In this document: one piece after another, positions 52,360 to 61,822 of the stretch | Layout: each line of letters starts with the position of its first letter | Position numbering within the stretch: position 1 is the first letter of the stretch | Assembly: GCF_014207635.1 (NCBI RefSeq) | Contig: NZ_JACHIE010000005.1 | Coordinates: 1-64,000 of the forward strand | Direction: 5' to 3' | DNA length: 64,000 nt | From: Acetobacter lovaniensis | GTDB lineage: Bacteria > Pseudomonadota > Alphaproteobacteria > Acetobacterales > Acetobacteraceae | Notes under the pieces: model-generated | Told to the model about the DNA's origin: nothing | The model's database searches: none | Seen by the model: only the letters and a program-made list of their open reading frames with translations | Position numbers and translations under genes: made by a program

Positions 52360-54462
52360 TCAGCCTGCCTGTTTGCGGGCGGCGTTGACAACAGCGTCCA
52401 CCGTAAAGCCGAAGTGCCTGAGCAGCTGGCTTGCCGGGCCAGATGCGCCAAAGCCGTTCATGGCAATAATGGTGCCGGTGGGGCCAGCGTAACGGTCCCA
52501 CCCAATTGGGGAGCCCGCTTCTACCACCACGCGCCCCGTAACGGCGGAAGGTAGAACGCTTTCGCGGTAAGATTGTGGCTGCGCTTCAAACAGCTCCCAG
52601 CTTGGCATGGAAACCACGCGGGCAGGCACACCCTGAGCACTCAGGGTTTCATACGCTTCGACCGCCAGCGAAAGTTCACTGCCTGTTGCAATCAGGATCA
52701 CCCGGGGGGTCTGTTCGCTGCTGGCCAGCACGTAAGCGCCTTTAGCCAGACCCGAGGCAGGGGCATAGCGTGTGCGGTCCAGTGTCGGCAGGTCCTGACG
52801 GCTCAGGGCCAGTGCCGCAGGGCCGGAGCGGTTGGCAATAAGGTAGCGCCATGCCTCGGCAACCTCGTTGGCATCTGCCGGGCGCAGGGTGGTCAGGCCG
52901 GGGGTCGCACGCAGTTGCACCAGTTGTTCAATCGGCTGGTGGGTTGGTCCATCCTCGCCCACGCCAATGGAATCGTGGGTGAAAATATAGGTCACCGGCA
53001 GCCCCATAAGGGCGGACAGGCGGATAGGGGCCTTCATGTAGTCCGAAAAGATCAGGAACCCCGCACCATATGGGCGCAGGCCATACAGGGCCATGCCATT
53101 TACAATGGCACCCATGGCGTGTTCACGCACACCAAAATGGAAGTTGCGGCCAGCATAGCTGCCACCCCATCTGGCGGGCTGAAAACTCTCCTGCCCCTTG
53201 AGCAGCGTTTTGGTGGAGGGGGCCAGATCGGCCGAACCACCCAGCAGCCACGGCAGGCGGCCTGCAACGGCGTTCAGCACTTCGCCCGAGCTGGCGCGTG
53301 AGGCAATGCCCTTGGCGTCTGCCGGGTAAAGCGGAATATCCGCATCCCAGCCTTCGGGCAGGGTACCGCTGAAAATGGCGTCCAGTTCGCCCGCTTTTTC
53401 CGGATGGGCGGTGCGGTAGTCCGCAAACAGTTTTTCCCATGCCGTGCGTGCGGCCAGCCCGCGTGCGCCAAGCCCTGCGCGCATGTGCGGCAGAACGGCA
53501 TCGGGCACGGCAAAGCTGCTGTCTTCGGGCCAGTTGAGGAACTTTTTGGTTTCGCGCACTTCTTCCGCACCCAACGGCTCACCATGGGCGGATGCCTTGC
53601 CAGCCTTATGCGGAGCACCCCATGCAATAACCGAGTGCGCAATAATCAGGGTTGGTTTGCTGGTCTGGGCGCGGGACTGGGCCAGAAGTTCTGCAAAAGC
53701 GGCTGTGTCGTTGGCGTCCTTGAGCTCAAGCACCTGCCAGCCATAGGCGGCAAAGCGTTCGGCTACGTTTTCGGTAAACGCGACATCGGTCGAGCCTTCG
53801 ATGGAAATCCGGTTGGAATCATAGATCCATGTCAGGTTGCCCAGTTCCAGATGCGCAGCAAGGGAGGCGGCCTCGCTGGATACGCCTTCCATCATGTCTC
53901 CATCCCCGCACAGGGTGTACACATGGTGGTCGAACAGCGTAAAGCCGGGCATGTTGTAGCGCGCGGCCAGCCATTTTTCGGCAATGGCCATGCCTACGGA
54001 ATTGCCACAGCCTGCACCTAGTGGCCCTGTTGTGGTTTCCACCCCCGTTGTGTGGCCGTATTCGGGGTGGCCCGGAGTTTTGGAACCAAACTGGCGGAAC
54101 TGGCGGAGGTCTTCCACGCTCAGGGCGGGTTCGTTCGTAACCTTGCCGTTGGTGACCTGCCGGATGCCTACAACATGAATAAGCGCGTAAAGCAGCATGG
54201 AGGCATGGCCGATGGACAGCACAAAGCGGTCACGGTTGGGCCAGAGCGGGGCTGTGGGGTCGTAATTCAGGGTGTTCTGCCACAGGGTGTAGGCAATGGG
54301 GGCCATGGACATGGCGGCCCCGGGGTGCCCGGAATTGGCGTTCTGCACGGCATCCATCACCAGAGTGCGGATGGTGTTGATGCACAGCGTATCGGGGCTG
54401 TTCACTCTACCGGCTTCTGCCCCGGCAGGTGCACGCAGGGGGGTAGAAAAAGAAACGCGCAT
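52360..54462 (-). CDS. tkt: Transketolase
   Basis: ThDP-dependent enzyme of the non-oxidative pentose-phosphate branch. From ATG 54462 (GGAGGA upstream) the product is 700 aa. Features: SGHPGAAMSMAPIAYTLW near 43, D.F.LS.GH.S, GPLGAGCGNSVGMAIAEKW, the ThDP signature GDGDMMEGVSSEAASLAAH..L near 160, and later EHAMGAIVNGMALYG, FSDYMKAPIRLSALM, THDSIGVGEDGPTHQPIEQ and SMPSWELFEAQ. It is the first gene of the minus-strand cluster. An in-frame extension upstream of 54462 is not conserved. Confidence 0.96.
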   Translation of the reverse strand: MRVSFSTPLRAPAGAEAGRVNSPDTLCINTIRTLVMDAVQNANSGHPGAAMSMAPIAYTLWQNTLNYDPTAPLWPNRDRFVLSIGHASMLLYALIHVVGIRQVTNGKVTNEPALSVEDLRQFRQFGSKTPGHPEYGHTTGVETTTGPLGAGCGNSVGMAIAEKWLAARYNMPGFTLFDHHVYTLCGDGDMMEGVSSEAASLAAHLELGNLTWIYDSNRISIEGSTDVAFTENVAERFAAYGWQVLELKDANDTAAFAELLAQSRAQTSKPTLIIAHSVIAWGAPHKAGKASAHGEPLGAEEVRETKKFLNWPEDSSFAVPDAVLPHMRAGLGARGLAARTAWEKLFADYRTAHPEKAGELDAIFSGTLPEGWDADIPLYPADAKGIASRASSGEVLNAVAGRLPWLLGGSADLAPSTKTLLKGQESFQPARWGGSYAGRNFHFGVREHAMGAIVNGMALYGLRPYGAGFLIFSDYMKAPIRLSALMGLPVTYIFTHDSIGVGEDGPTHQPIEQLVQLRATPGLTTLRPADANEVAEAWRYLIANRSGPAALALSRQDLPTLDRTRYAPASGLAKGAYVLASSEQTPRVILIATGSELSLAVEAYETLSAQGVPARVVSMPSWELFEAQPQSYRESVLPSAVTGRVVVEAGSPIGWDRYAGPTGTIIAMNGFGASGPASQLLRHFGFTVDAVVNAARKQAG

Positions 54463-54806
54463 AGCGGGCCTGTCCTCCAGCTGGGCTTTAGTGCCAAAGC
54501 CCGCAAATATAGGGTTGGAGCCTGCGCACGAGGCCCCATTAAAAAACGTTTTTGCACAATTCCACGGTTCTGCATTTTTCGGCAAGAGACGAGCTTGCCG
54601 GGAGCGGAACCCTTGCGGAGTTATCCAGTTCAACCCATTATATCAAAAGAGTTGTTGTTCTGCCATGTTCCCCGTCCGCCATATGCCAACAAGTTGCTTT
54701 GCGGTGGGTGGGTAATGTGACAAAATGGAACGCTCATGCAATCAGGTGCATGAGTGCGTAGGGCGTTGCCCTGAACAGGATAAACCGTTTTTTCCGGAGG
54801 TCAGCC
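54463..54806. other. Divergent promoter region of tkt and the ankyrin gene
   Basis: A 344-base spacer that must hold the promoter of the whole pentose-phosphate cluster and of the ankyrin gene. Open frames here are extensions of neighbours and have no recognisable product. I could not fix promoter boxes. Confidence 0.4.
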
Positions 54807-55379
54807 ATGACAGAAGAGTCTACACGGACACAGTCCGGGCAGGCCCCCGCCAATCCGGCAGCCGGAGAAGGCGGGCAGGCTTTTACGCGCGAGCAGGTGG
54901 AAGCCCTGTTCATTAACGCTGCCAGAGAAGGAGATGCGGACCTGCTGGCCCGCTTCCTTGAAGCGGGCATGGACCCGAATCTCAGGATGGAAAAAGGGTA
55001 CACCCCCCTTATTCTGGCGGCTTATAATGGGCACGGGGACGCCGTGCGCGTGCTGCTGGACCGTGGTGCGGACCCGAACCTGAAGGATGAAAAAGGTTCC
55101 ACTGCCCTTTCGGGTGTGGCGTTTAAAGGGGATGTTGCCTTGGTGAACATGCTGCTTGCAGCCGGTGCCGAGGTGGATGCCGCCAATGCCGTAGGGCGTA
55201 CGCCGCTTATGTTTGCTGTCATGTTCGGGCGGGATGATGTCGCCCGTGTGCTGCTTGGGGCGCGGGCCAATGTGCTGCTGCGTGATGGGGAGGGGCTGAA
55301 TGCTCTGGACCTGGCCCAGCGGCAGGGCAATGGTGCATTGTTGCAGGACCTGAAAAAAGCGGTAGGCGTTTCCGCCTGA
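54807..55379 (+). CDS. Ankyrin-repeat protein
   Basis: The 190-residue product has an acidic/Gly-rich N-terminus (1-40) followed by about four ankyrin repeats (residues 40-180): A.EGDADLLARFLEAGMDPN, GYTPLILAAYNGHGDAVRVLLDRGADPN, GSTALSGVAFKGDVALVNMLLAAGAEVD, GRTPLMFAVMFGRDDVARVLLGARANV. It has no signal peptide, so it is likely cytoplasmic and mediates a protein contact. ATG 54807 has GGAGGT upstream. The partner is unknown. Confidence 0.88.
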   Translation: MTEESTRTQSGQAPANPAAGEGGQAFTREQVEALFINAAREGDADLLARFLEAGMDPNLRMEKGYTPLILAAYNGHGDAVRVLLDRGADPNLKDEKGSTALSGVAFKGDVALVNMLLAAGAEVDAANAVGRTPLMFAVMFGRDDVARVLLGARANVLLRDGEGLNALDLAQRQGNGALLQDLKKAVGVSA

Positions 55380-55445
55380 GCCTGACGCAGGGGCACCGCT
55401 GCAAAGCTGTGCCGCGCCTGATTTTTTGATCGAGCTTTTTTGAGC

Positions 55446-55469
55446 AACGGCCTGCCAGCGCAGGCCGTT
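55446..55469 (+). terminator. Hairpin after the ankyrin gene
   Basis: A perfect 10-bp stem AACGGCCTGC/GCAGGCCGTT with a 4-nt loop lies between the ankyrin gene and hisC. It is not followed by a T run on the plus strand, so it may be a weak terminator. Confidence 0.4.
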
Positions 55470-55495
55470 CAACTTATGTGCATGGAATGATCGGA

Positions 55496-56563
55496 ATGAG
55501 CCGTTTCTGGAGCCCTCTTGTTCACACCCTTACGCCTTACGTGCCAGGTGAGCAGCCCAAAATTGCCAATCTGATCAAGCTGAACACCAATGAATCGCCC
55601 TATGGCCCATCCCCCCGTGCGCTGGAGGCCATAAAGGCCGCCACCAATGATACCCTGCGCCTTTACCCCGATCCGGAAGCCTTGGCATTGCGCACGGCGC
55701 TGGGCCAGCGTGTGGGGCTGGGCGCGGACCATGTGTTTGTTGGCAATGGCTCGGACGAGGTGCTGGCCCACGCTTTTCAGGCTCTGTTTGCACACGGGGA
55801 CCCTCTGCTCTTCCCCGATGTCAGCTATAGTTTTTACAAGGTTTACTGCGGGCTGTACAAACTGCCTTACCGCACGGTGCCATTGCGTGCGGATATGGGC
55901 ATTGCGGTGGAGGATTACACCGGCCCATGCAGTGGCGTGGTGATTGCCAACCCCAATGCGCCAACGGGTATTGCTCTGGGGCTGGACGCCGTACGCAAGC
56001 TGCTGGACATGCACCCCGAGCGGGTGGTGCTGGTCGATGAAGCCTATGTGGATTTTGGCGCGCAGAGCGCGGTAACACTGGTCCGTGATTACCCTAACCT
56101 GCTGGTTGTGCAGACCTTCTCCAAATCCCGTGCACTGGCTGGCGCACGGGTGGGCTTTGCCTTTGGGCAGCCTGATCTGATTGAGGCACTGGTACGGGTC
56201 AAGGACAGTTTTAACTCGTATCCGCTGGACCGTCTGGCGCAGGCCGGGGCTCTGGCCTCTGTCGAGGATGAGGACTGGTTTGCCAAAAGCGTGCAGCGGG
56301 TTGTGGACAGCCGCACGCTGCTGAGTGATGGACTGCGCGACCTTGGTTTTGAAGTCTTGCCCTCCATGGCAAACTTTGTTTACACTCGGCATCCTGATCG
56401 TGATGCAGGAGAACTCGCGGCGCAGTTGAGAGCCCGGGCCATTCTTGTCCGCCACCTCAAGGGTGAACGCACAATGGCGTGGTTGCGCATTACGGTGGGA
56501 ACGCAAGAGCAGTGTCAGGCCTTGCTTGATGTGTTGCGCGACAGTGTTCTTCGCAATTCGTAA
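55496..56563 (+). CDS. hisC: Histidinol-phosphate aminotransferase
   Basis: PLP-dependent type I aminotransferase for the seventh step of histidine synthesis. From ATG 55496 the product is 355 aa: [22 protein letters not shown] near the start, [17 protein letters not shown] near 84, NPNAPTG near 155, DEAYVDFG near 180 and the PLP lysine in [15 protein letters not shown] near 210. The Arg near the C-terminus (WLRITVGT) is present. A GTG at 55478 would add six residues. Aromatic aminotransferase activity is often shared by this family. Confidence 0.92.
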   Translation: MSRFWSPLVHTLTPYVPGEQPKIANLIKLNTNESPYGPSPRALEAIKAATNDTLRLYPDPEALALRTALGQRVGLGADHVFVGNGSDEVLAHAFQALFAHGDPLLFPDVSYSFYKVYCGLYKLPYRTVPLRADMGIAVEDYTGPCSGVVIANPNAPTGIALGLDAVRKLLDMHPERVVLVDEAYVDFGAQSAVTLVRDYPNLLVVQTFSKSRALAGARVGFAFGQPDLIEALVRVKDSFNSYPLDRLAQAGALASVEDEDWFAKSVQRVVDSRTLLSDGLRDLGFEVLPSMANFVYTRHPDRDAGELAAQLRARAILVRHLKGERTMAWLRITVGTQEQCQALLDVLRDSVLRNS

Positions 56564-56723
56564 AAACTGTCTGGTCATTTGTCCAGCCGTTACGATCCTG
56601 GTCGGGGCAGTGCCGTGCGCTGTGCGCGGCAGGAGTGGCAAGGCCGGTCAGGTATTAAATTTTTAAGACATAAACCGTGCCGCGATCCCGCCGTACGGTC
56701 TTGATTTGATGGAGGGTCTGTTC

Positions 56724-56999
56724 ATGCGCGCTTTTCGCGGCCAGATGTCTGATAACCAGCCAATCCGGCGCTCTCTGCCGGAAAAACAGAAGCAACTGCG
56801 TGACCTGAAGGAAACGCTGGCTGCCATGAAGTCCCACACCTCTCCTGCACTCAAGGAGAGTGTGCGTAAACGCATTGCCCAGCTTGAGGCTGAGCTTACG
56901 GCGGCTCCCGTTCTTAAATCCAACCGCCCCAGTGGTGCCGCCCGGCCCCGGCAGGAGCGGGGGAATGCGCCGCGTCGGCCAACAATACGATCTCTTTAA
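56724..56999 (+). CDS. Small coiled-coil hypothetical protein
   Basis: Ninety-one residues from ATG 56724, preceded by GGAGG at eight bases, which decides the start over the in-frame ATG at 56709. The middle (about residues 23-60: KQKQLRDLKETLAAMKS and KESVRKRIAQLEAELT) is a strong coiled coil, and the tail is basic and proline-rich. Not recognised; perhaps DNA- or protein-binding. A terminator follows, so the transcript ends here. Confidence 0.65.
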   Translation: MRAFRGQMSDNQPIRRSLPEKQKQLRDLKETLAAMKSHTSPALKESVRKRIAQLEAELTAAPVLKSNRPSGAARPRQERGNAPRRPTIRSL

Positions 57000-57014
57000 A
57001 TAACGGGCCAGACA

Positions 57015-57046
57015 GGGGAGAGGTGGTTGACCTCTCCCCTTTTTTT
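57015..57046 (+). terminator. Rho-independent terminator
   Basis: A 10-bp stem GGGGAGAGGT/ACCTCTCCCC with a 5-nt loop is followed by seven T residues, 15 bases after the coiled-coil gene. Confidence 0.92.
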
Positions 57047-57150
57047 GTGGCTTGTGCGTGTTGTGGCGTCTTCATTACCGCAAGATCAGGTGGTTGCGGT
57101 GCATTGGAAAAATACCCCCATAACAGATTGGCAGAGCAGGGAGATCGGAA

Positions 57151-58209
57151 TTGGCTGGAACCACCTTGTCTCAACTGACCGATCTGCTTTCTGAAGGGGG
57201 GACCCTGCTGCGTGATGGTCTGGTCTGGGCCATTTACTGCCGCCCCGGTCATGAGCCGCAGGAACTTGAGCGCGATGTGGTGGTTCACCGCCTGACAACC
57301 GGGAACTTTCCCCCCGAGTTTGCCGAGGGCGCAGGGTGGGCGTGGTTTCATTTTGATATTGTCCACACCATGTCTCGCCACCAGATCGAGACCATTCCCT
57401 CCCTGCCCGAAGAGGTGCGGCAGGTTCTGACCAATCTTGAGCGCAGCACCCGGCTGGAAAACGAGGGGGATATAGTTTTTGGCGCACTCCCCGCGTTTGA
57501 TGATACGTCTACCGATGATGATCGGAACGTCAGCACATGGCGGTTCTCTCTTGAGCCTGATCTGCTGCTTACCACCCGCCGCCACCCTATTCCCGCCCTT
57601 GGGGTTGTGTTTCATGAACTCAAGCGCGGGCTGGTGCCACGCTCCCCCGCCAAGGTGGTGGACCGTGCCCTGCTGGAATTTGCCGATACGTTGCGGCGTG
57701 ACTTTGCCCGGCTGGATGACCAGCTTGACCGGGCGGAAGATGTGCTGCTGATGCTCGACCGTGATACGGATCTGGGCCGTATGAGCGCCCTGCTGGGTAT
57801 GGTGCGCCGCCGCTCCACGGAACTGAGGCGGGTGCTGGCGCCCGTTGACCGTATTTTCCGTGATGAAGAGCTGGAACTGCCCGAATGGGCCGAGGATGAT
57901 CTGAAGGACCGCTCGCACCGGCAGGTTCATGCCGCGCTCGATGACCTTCTGGCCCTTCAGGACCGGGCCCGTTCCTTGCAGGATGAGCTGACATCCAATC
58001 AGGCGGAAGAAACCAACCGACGGCTGTATATTTTGACCGTGGGCACCATCCTTATGCTCCCGGCAACGCTGGTCACCGGCTTTTTTGGCATGAATACGGG
58101 CGGCATGTTCCTGACCGACGGTCGCTGGGGCACGGTGGATGCCGGTGGACTGTGTTTTCTGATCATGATGGGAACATGGTTTTTACTCAAGTTCATCCGC
58201 TTTTTGTAA
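57151..58209 (+). CDS. CorA/ZntB-family metal transporter
   Basis: Inner-membrane divalent-cation channel or exporter of 352 aa. The long N-terminal cytoplasmic domain (1-285) is acidic and helical; the two C-terminal membrane helices include the GMN signature FFGMNTGGMFL near residue 310 and end LLKFIRFL. The GMN with following GG and the short loop suggest a ZntB-like member. The start is TTG 57151 with GGGAG seven bases upstream; no closer ATG gives a sensible domain. Substrate (Mg, Zn, Ni or Co) is not predictable from sequence. Confidence 0.87.
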   Translation: MAGTTLSQLTDLLSEGGTLLRDGLVWAIYCRPGHEPQELERDVVVHRLTTGNFPPEFAEGAGWAWFHFDIVHTMSRHQIETIPSLPEEVRQVLTNLERSTRLENEGDIVFGALPAFDDTSTDDDRNVSTWRFSLEPDLLLTTRRHPIPALGVVFHELKRGLVPRSPAKVVDRALLEFADTLRRDFARLDDQLDRAEDVLLMLDRDTDLGRMSALLGMVRRRSTELRRVLAPVDRIFRDEELELPEWAEDDLKDRSHRQVHAALDDLLALQDRARSLQDELTSNQAEETNRRLYILTVGTILMLPATLVTGFFGMNTGGMFLTDGRWGTVDAGGLCFLIMMGTWFLLKFIRFL

Positions 58210-58543
58210 AAGCCGCCTGTGGCATGTATCGGCAGGACCACAAGCATCAGAAGGGTTGCATGTGGGTGCGTGTGCCATAAAATAAGCCAAGTTGAGGAGC
58301 ATGGTCGTCGGCTGGGATTTTGGTATTATCTGGCCAGCTCATGAGTAAAATAGCCATGTCCGTGTTGTTTGCGCATAGTCAAGCCGGTTCTGCCGCAGGG
58401 CGCGTGAATGTCGGTGGAGCGTTTTCTTGCATGTGGGGTATGGCCCGTATAAACACATGGGCGTATTTTCTGGTCCGGACATGCGGGAGTAGGCATGGAA
58501 CCGGCCGGATTTCCTGTGCCACGGCAAGGATGGATAAAACAGC
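58210..58543. other. 334-base spacer without a supported gene
   Basis: No gene, tRNA or clear terminator is seen between the CorA-type transporter and the lytic transglycosylase. A plus-strand frame at 58320-58547 and the long minus-strand frame at 58379-58996 are unconvincing. The promoter of the transglycosylase should be here. Confidence 0.4.
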
Positions 58544-59968
58544 ATGACAGGCAGACAGCCCTTTTTCAGGATGCAAGACTGTTGTGCCCCCCGTCATACC
58601 CCCAGCAGGTTTGGGCGTGGTATCAGGGGTGTGCTTGCTCTGGGGCTGCTGGCCGTGCTGGCCGCTTGCGCTGGCCAACCGGGCGGAAGTGATACGGATG
58701 TTCCCATAGCGCAGGAAGCCGAGTTCTACCGTGCCCATGCCCGGTCCTACTATGCGCCTCCCGGTCCGGCGGAAGACCCGTGGGGCCCTTATATCCGCGA
58801 AGCGTCCAAACGTTTTGATGTGCCCGAGGAATGGGTGCGCGCCGTTATCCAGCAGGAATCCGGCGGCAAGCTGTTCCATGACGGCCAGCTCGTGACATCC
58901 GGCCCCGGTGCCATGGGTCTGATGCAGCTTATGCCCCCAACCTATGATGAAATGCGCGCCGCGTATAATCTGGGTGGGGATGCCTACGAACCGCATGATA
59001 ACATCATGGCGGGGACTGCGTATTTGCGGCAGTTGTATGATGTTTACGGCTCTCCCGGCTTTCTGGCCGCATATAATGCGGGCCCCGGACGTCTGGAAGA
59101 TTTTATAACCCGCAATCGTACCCTCCCGCGTGAGACGCGGAATTATGTGGCCTCTATCGGGCGGCGTATTGTGGGCATTTCACCAGTCAATCGCTCGCAG
59201 GCCGACATGCAGGTAGCGAGCCATGATTCGTTTACGCAAAGGGCGATTGGCAGTGGCGCTGGCCGGAATGCAGGTGGCATGAGTGCTGTGCAGGCCGCCT
59301 GGTCGGGCAGGCAGCAGGGGGGTATGCAGCCCGTACAGGTGGCGGACGCCATTGGGGATGATACTGCCGATAGTACCAGCGCCCCCTCGGCTACCTATGG
59401 GCAGGACTGGCACCCTGTTTCACGTAAAACAAAAGTGGACGGGCTGACGGAAAGCCCGTCGGATGTGCGGGCCATATGGGCCAAACGGCTGGGAGCAACC
59501 GCGCAGACCCTCCCTGGCACACCGGTACAGGTTGCTCAGGCGGAGGAAACGGAAGCGGATGATGCCGCATATATTCCCGCACCTCTGACCGAATCGGGGG
59601 AGTCTGACGCAGAACCTGCCCGGGTCGTCGTGGCGGGCGGGCGGAAGGGGGGGAGTTTACGCCTGTTCCCCAGCGCGCATGCGGAACCGGCTCCGCTGCT
59701 GAGCAGAAAAGTGCGGGGGGTGGATACCAGAAACTGGTCCATTCAGGTTGGTGCTTTTGGTTCCGCAGCTCTGGCGCAGCAGGCATCGGGGCGGGCGCAG
59801 CACCAGAATACGTCTCTCTCTGGTGCGCGGGTGCAGATTGCTGTGGTGCAGGCAAAAACGGGGCGGTTGTACCGTGCCCGCCTGACCAACCTGTCGCAAA
59901 CCGACGCAGTAGGGGCCTGCCGCAAACTGAGCGGGTGTGTTGTGATCTCGCCTGAATCACACCTCTAG
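58544..59968 (+). CDS. Lytic transglycosylase lipoprotein with C-terminal SPOR domain
   Basis: Envelope enzyme of 474 aa that cuts peptidoglycan glycan strands. It has a lipoprotein signal with lipobox LAAC near residue 42, then an SLT domain (about 78-225) with the catalytic Glu in VIQQESGGK near 107 and GAMGLMQLMPPTY, DNIMAGTAYLRQLYD, LAAYNAGPGRLE. A low-complexity linker (230-375) leads to a SPOR domain (RNWSIQVGAFGS.A.AQQA... to GCVVISP) that would target denuded septal glycan. This is an SLT-SPOR architecture, related in layout to RlpA-type septal enzymes but with an SLT catalytic domain. Confidence 0.9.
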   Translation: MTGRQPFFRMQDCCAPRHTPSRFGRGIRGVLALGLLAVLAACAGQPGGSDTDVPIAQEAEFYRAHARSYYAPPGPAEDPWGPYIREASKRFDVPEEWVRAVIQQESGGKLFHDGQLVTSGPGAMGLMQLMPPTYDEMRAAYNLGGDAYEPHDNIMAGTAYLRQLYDVYGSPGFLAAYNAGPGRLEDFITRNRTLPRETRNYVASIGRRIVGISPVNRSQADMQVASHDSFTQRAIGSGAGRNAGGMSAVQAAWSGRQQGGMQPVQVADAIGDDTADSTSAPSATYGQDWHPVSRKTKVDGLTESPSDVRAIWAKRLGATAQTLPGTPVQVAQAEETEADDAAYIPAPLTESGESDAEPARVVVAGGRKGGSLRLFPSAHAEPAPLLSRKVRGVDTRNWSIQVGAFGSAALAQQASGRAQHQNTSLSGARVQIAVVQAKTGRLYRARLTNLSQTDAVGACRKLSGCVVISPESHL

Positions 59969-60047
59969 GCAGATCGCTTGCGGCTTCCCGCCTGCGCAGA
60001 TTTGCGCGCGGGGAGGCACTATGTCAGCCGGGGTTACAGCGCTTGGG

Positions 60048-61022
60048 TCAACCCGCCGGAGCGGATGGGGGGGAAGGGATTGCCGGGGCCGGTTTGGATG
60101 TGCCGGGGGCAGCAAGAGGGGCATTGTCCCGACCGGAATAACGGTCAATAATCTGTTTTGTGGCTGCGGCGGCTTCCTGCGCTGCTGCTACGGCGACATC
60201 CCCCCAATACTGGTCGAGCGAATGGGCATCTATGTCATGCAGTTGTGTGGCTGCCCCGGCTTCCTTGCCGTTTGCATCCACAACATGCCAGACAATTTCG
60301 ATGTGTTCCTGAGGGTGCCCTGTAGTGCCAGCCGGGCCGGGCGAGAGCTTTACGGTGGTGTTTACAATAAAGTCGGCATTTCTGGCCGAATTCTGGATTG
60401 TATCTTCACTATCCCAGAATGAGGCGACAAAGGCTTGCGCCAGTGATGTGTTGCCATCGCCCGGAGCGCCGGTAACACCTGTAAAATACACACGCGCGGC
60501 CCGGTGCTTAAGGCTGTGCGGGTCCTTGTCCATATCATCAGCCTGAATACCCGTCAGGACCGCGGCAATACGGCTGGCCGCATCCTGCGCAACCAGCGTG
60601 AAGAATGATCCATCCCCCGCAGACCATTGCTCTACAGGAACCGGCTGACCCTCCTGTGTGGCGCGAACCGTATTTTTGGGGGTCATGACTGTATAAATGG
60701 GTACAATCTGCCCGTTGCGCAGCTCAGCCTTCATGTTTAGCCACCAGTCCCCCTTGCGTGTGGGCTGGGCAATGGCCGGGATGGTCTGCTGGAGGAGTGC
60801 CTGTGCGACATCCTTGGCCCATAGGCTGGCATTGGCGTCGGAGAGCAGGGCATTGGGTGGGGGCGTGGGGACATCCAGCCGCGCAGGGGGGGCATTGGCA
60901 GCCAGTCCCGGCCCGTTTTTGCCTGAATGTGCAAAGGGGTGTGGCACATCAAGGCAGCCGCCCAGCAACAGCAGGGCGGAACAGGAAAAGGCTAGGCGTA
61001 AAGGCTGCTGGCGGCGTTTCAT
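60048..61022 (-). CDS. Hypothetical lipoprotein
   Basis: The 324 aa begin with a lipoprotein signal, lipobox LLGGC (Cys near residue 23). A folded-looking middle (about 50-295) has WWLNMKAELRNGQIVPIYTVM, AARVYFTGVTGAPGDGNTSLAQAF and HIEIVWHVVDANGKE; the tail is Ala/Pro-rich. I do not recognise the family. Its ATG overlaps the pgeF stop (ATGA), so it is the last gene of the lgt-midA-pgeF operon. This places it in envelope biogenesis context, with no defined function. Confidence 0.72.
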   Translation of the reverse strand: MKRRQQPLRLAFSCSALLLLGGCLDVPHPFAHSGKNGPGLAANAPPARLDVPTPPPNALLSDANASLWAKDVAQALLQQTIPAIAQPTRKGDWWLNMKAELRNGQIVPIYTVMTPKNTVRATQEGQPVPVEQWSAGDGSFFTLVAQDAASRIAAVLTGIQADDMDKDPHSLKHRAARVYFTGVTGAPGDGNTSLAQAFVASFWDSEDTIQNSARNADFIVNTTVKLSPGPAGTTGHPQEHIEIVWHVVDANGKEAGAATQLHDIDAHSLDQYWGDVAVAAAQEAAAATKQIIDRYSGRDNAPLAAPGTSKPAPAIPSPPSAPAG

Positions 61023-61822
61023 CCGTTGCGGGTTCCCGTGGCGATAACAGAAATCTGGTGTCCAATGGGGCCGCCCCCAGCCAGCGTGCGCCGTCTGTGG
61101 CTGAAAAAACGTGTCTCGTCACTCAGTGTATCCACCCCCAGAGCGGCGACATGCCTGAGCCCTGCACGTTGCAGGCGAAAGACACACCATCCGGCCAGAT
61201 CAAACTGGTAATGGCCTGCCTGTTTGCCGGGAGCAAAAAAACGGGCAGCCTGTTTGTCAGCACTTGTAATGGCGGTGTGCATGTCCTCGGCTGTTTCGTA
61301 GCTTTCCTGCGCAATGCAGGGGCCAACCACGGCGCGTATATCTTCCCGCACGGCGCCAAGGGGGAGCATGGCCTCTATTGTTGCTTCCAGCACACCACTT
61401 AATGCACCGCGCCAGCCTGCATGGGCCGCACCAACAACGGTACCCTGCGCAGTGCTGAACAGGACCGGGGCACAGTCTGCCGTAATCACCCCTATGGCCA
61501 GTGCGGGGTTGCTGGTTACCAGTGCATCTGCCGCAGCGCCGGTGCCCGCAGGCCATGGGCTGGTGGCGGTGATAACGACTGGGCCATGCACCTGTGTTAC
61601 ACCCAGCAGGCAGTCTGCCTGCACACCCATATGGCTGGCAACAAGCTGGCGGTTACGCGCCAGATTTTCTGCACTGTCGCCTGATCGGGTGGAGCAGTTC
61701 AGGCTGGCATACGGGCCACTGGACACACCGCCCTCACGGGTGAAAAAGCCATGCCGGGCTTGCCCCAGCAAGGGGCTGGTCAGGGGTGCCAGACCAGTGG
61801 GGGCGGTGGAGGAGCAGCTCAT
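61019..61822 (-). CDS. pgeF: PgeF, peptidoglycan editing factor (laccase-domain family)
   Basis: Cytoplasmic enzyme of 267 aa; in E. coli the family hydrolyses UDP-MurNAc-L-Ser to prevent misincorporation in peptidoglycan precursors. The zinc-site residues are visible: LGVTQVHG near 82, ADCAPV near 119 and AAHAGWRG near 136, then GPCIAQESYE and DLAGWCVFRL. N-terminal HGFFTREGGVS.GPY is characteristic. It overlaps midA by four bases and the lipoprotein gene by four. Confidence 0.93.
   Translation of the reverse strand: MSCSSTAPTGLAPLTSPLLGQARHGFFTREGGVSSGPYASLNCSTRSGDSAENLARNRQLVASHMGVQADCLLGVTQVHGPVVITATSPWPAGTGAAADALVTSNPALAIGVITADCAPVLFSTAQGTVVGAAHAGWRGALSGVLEATIEAMLPLGAVREDIRAVVGPCIAQESYETAEDMHTAITSADKQAARFFAPGKQAGHYQFDLAGWCVFRLQRAGLRHVAALGVDTLSDETRFFSHRRRTLAGGGPIGHQISVIATGTRNG

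Noticed and set aside
55469..56641. A 390-codon minus-strand open frame
   Set aside because: It is antisense to hisC, which has all aminotransferase motifs.
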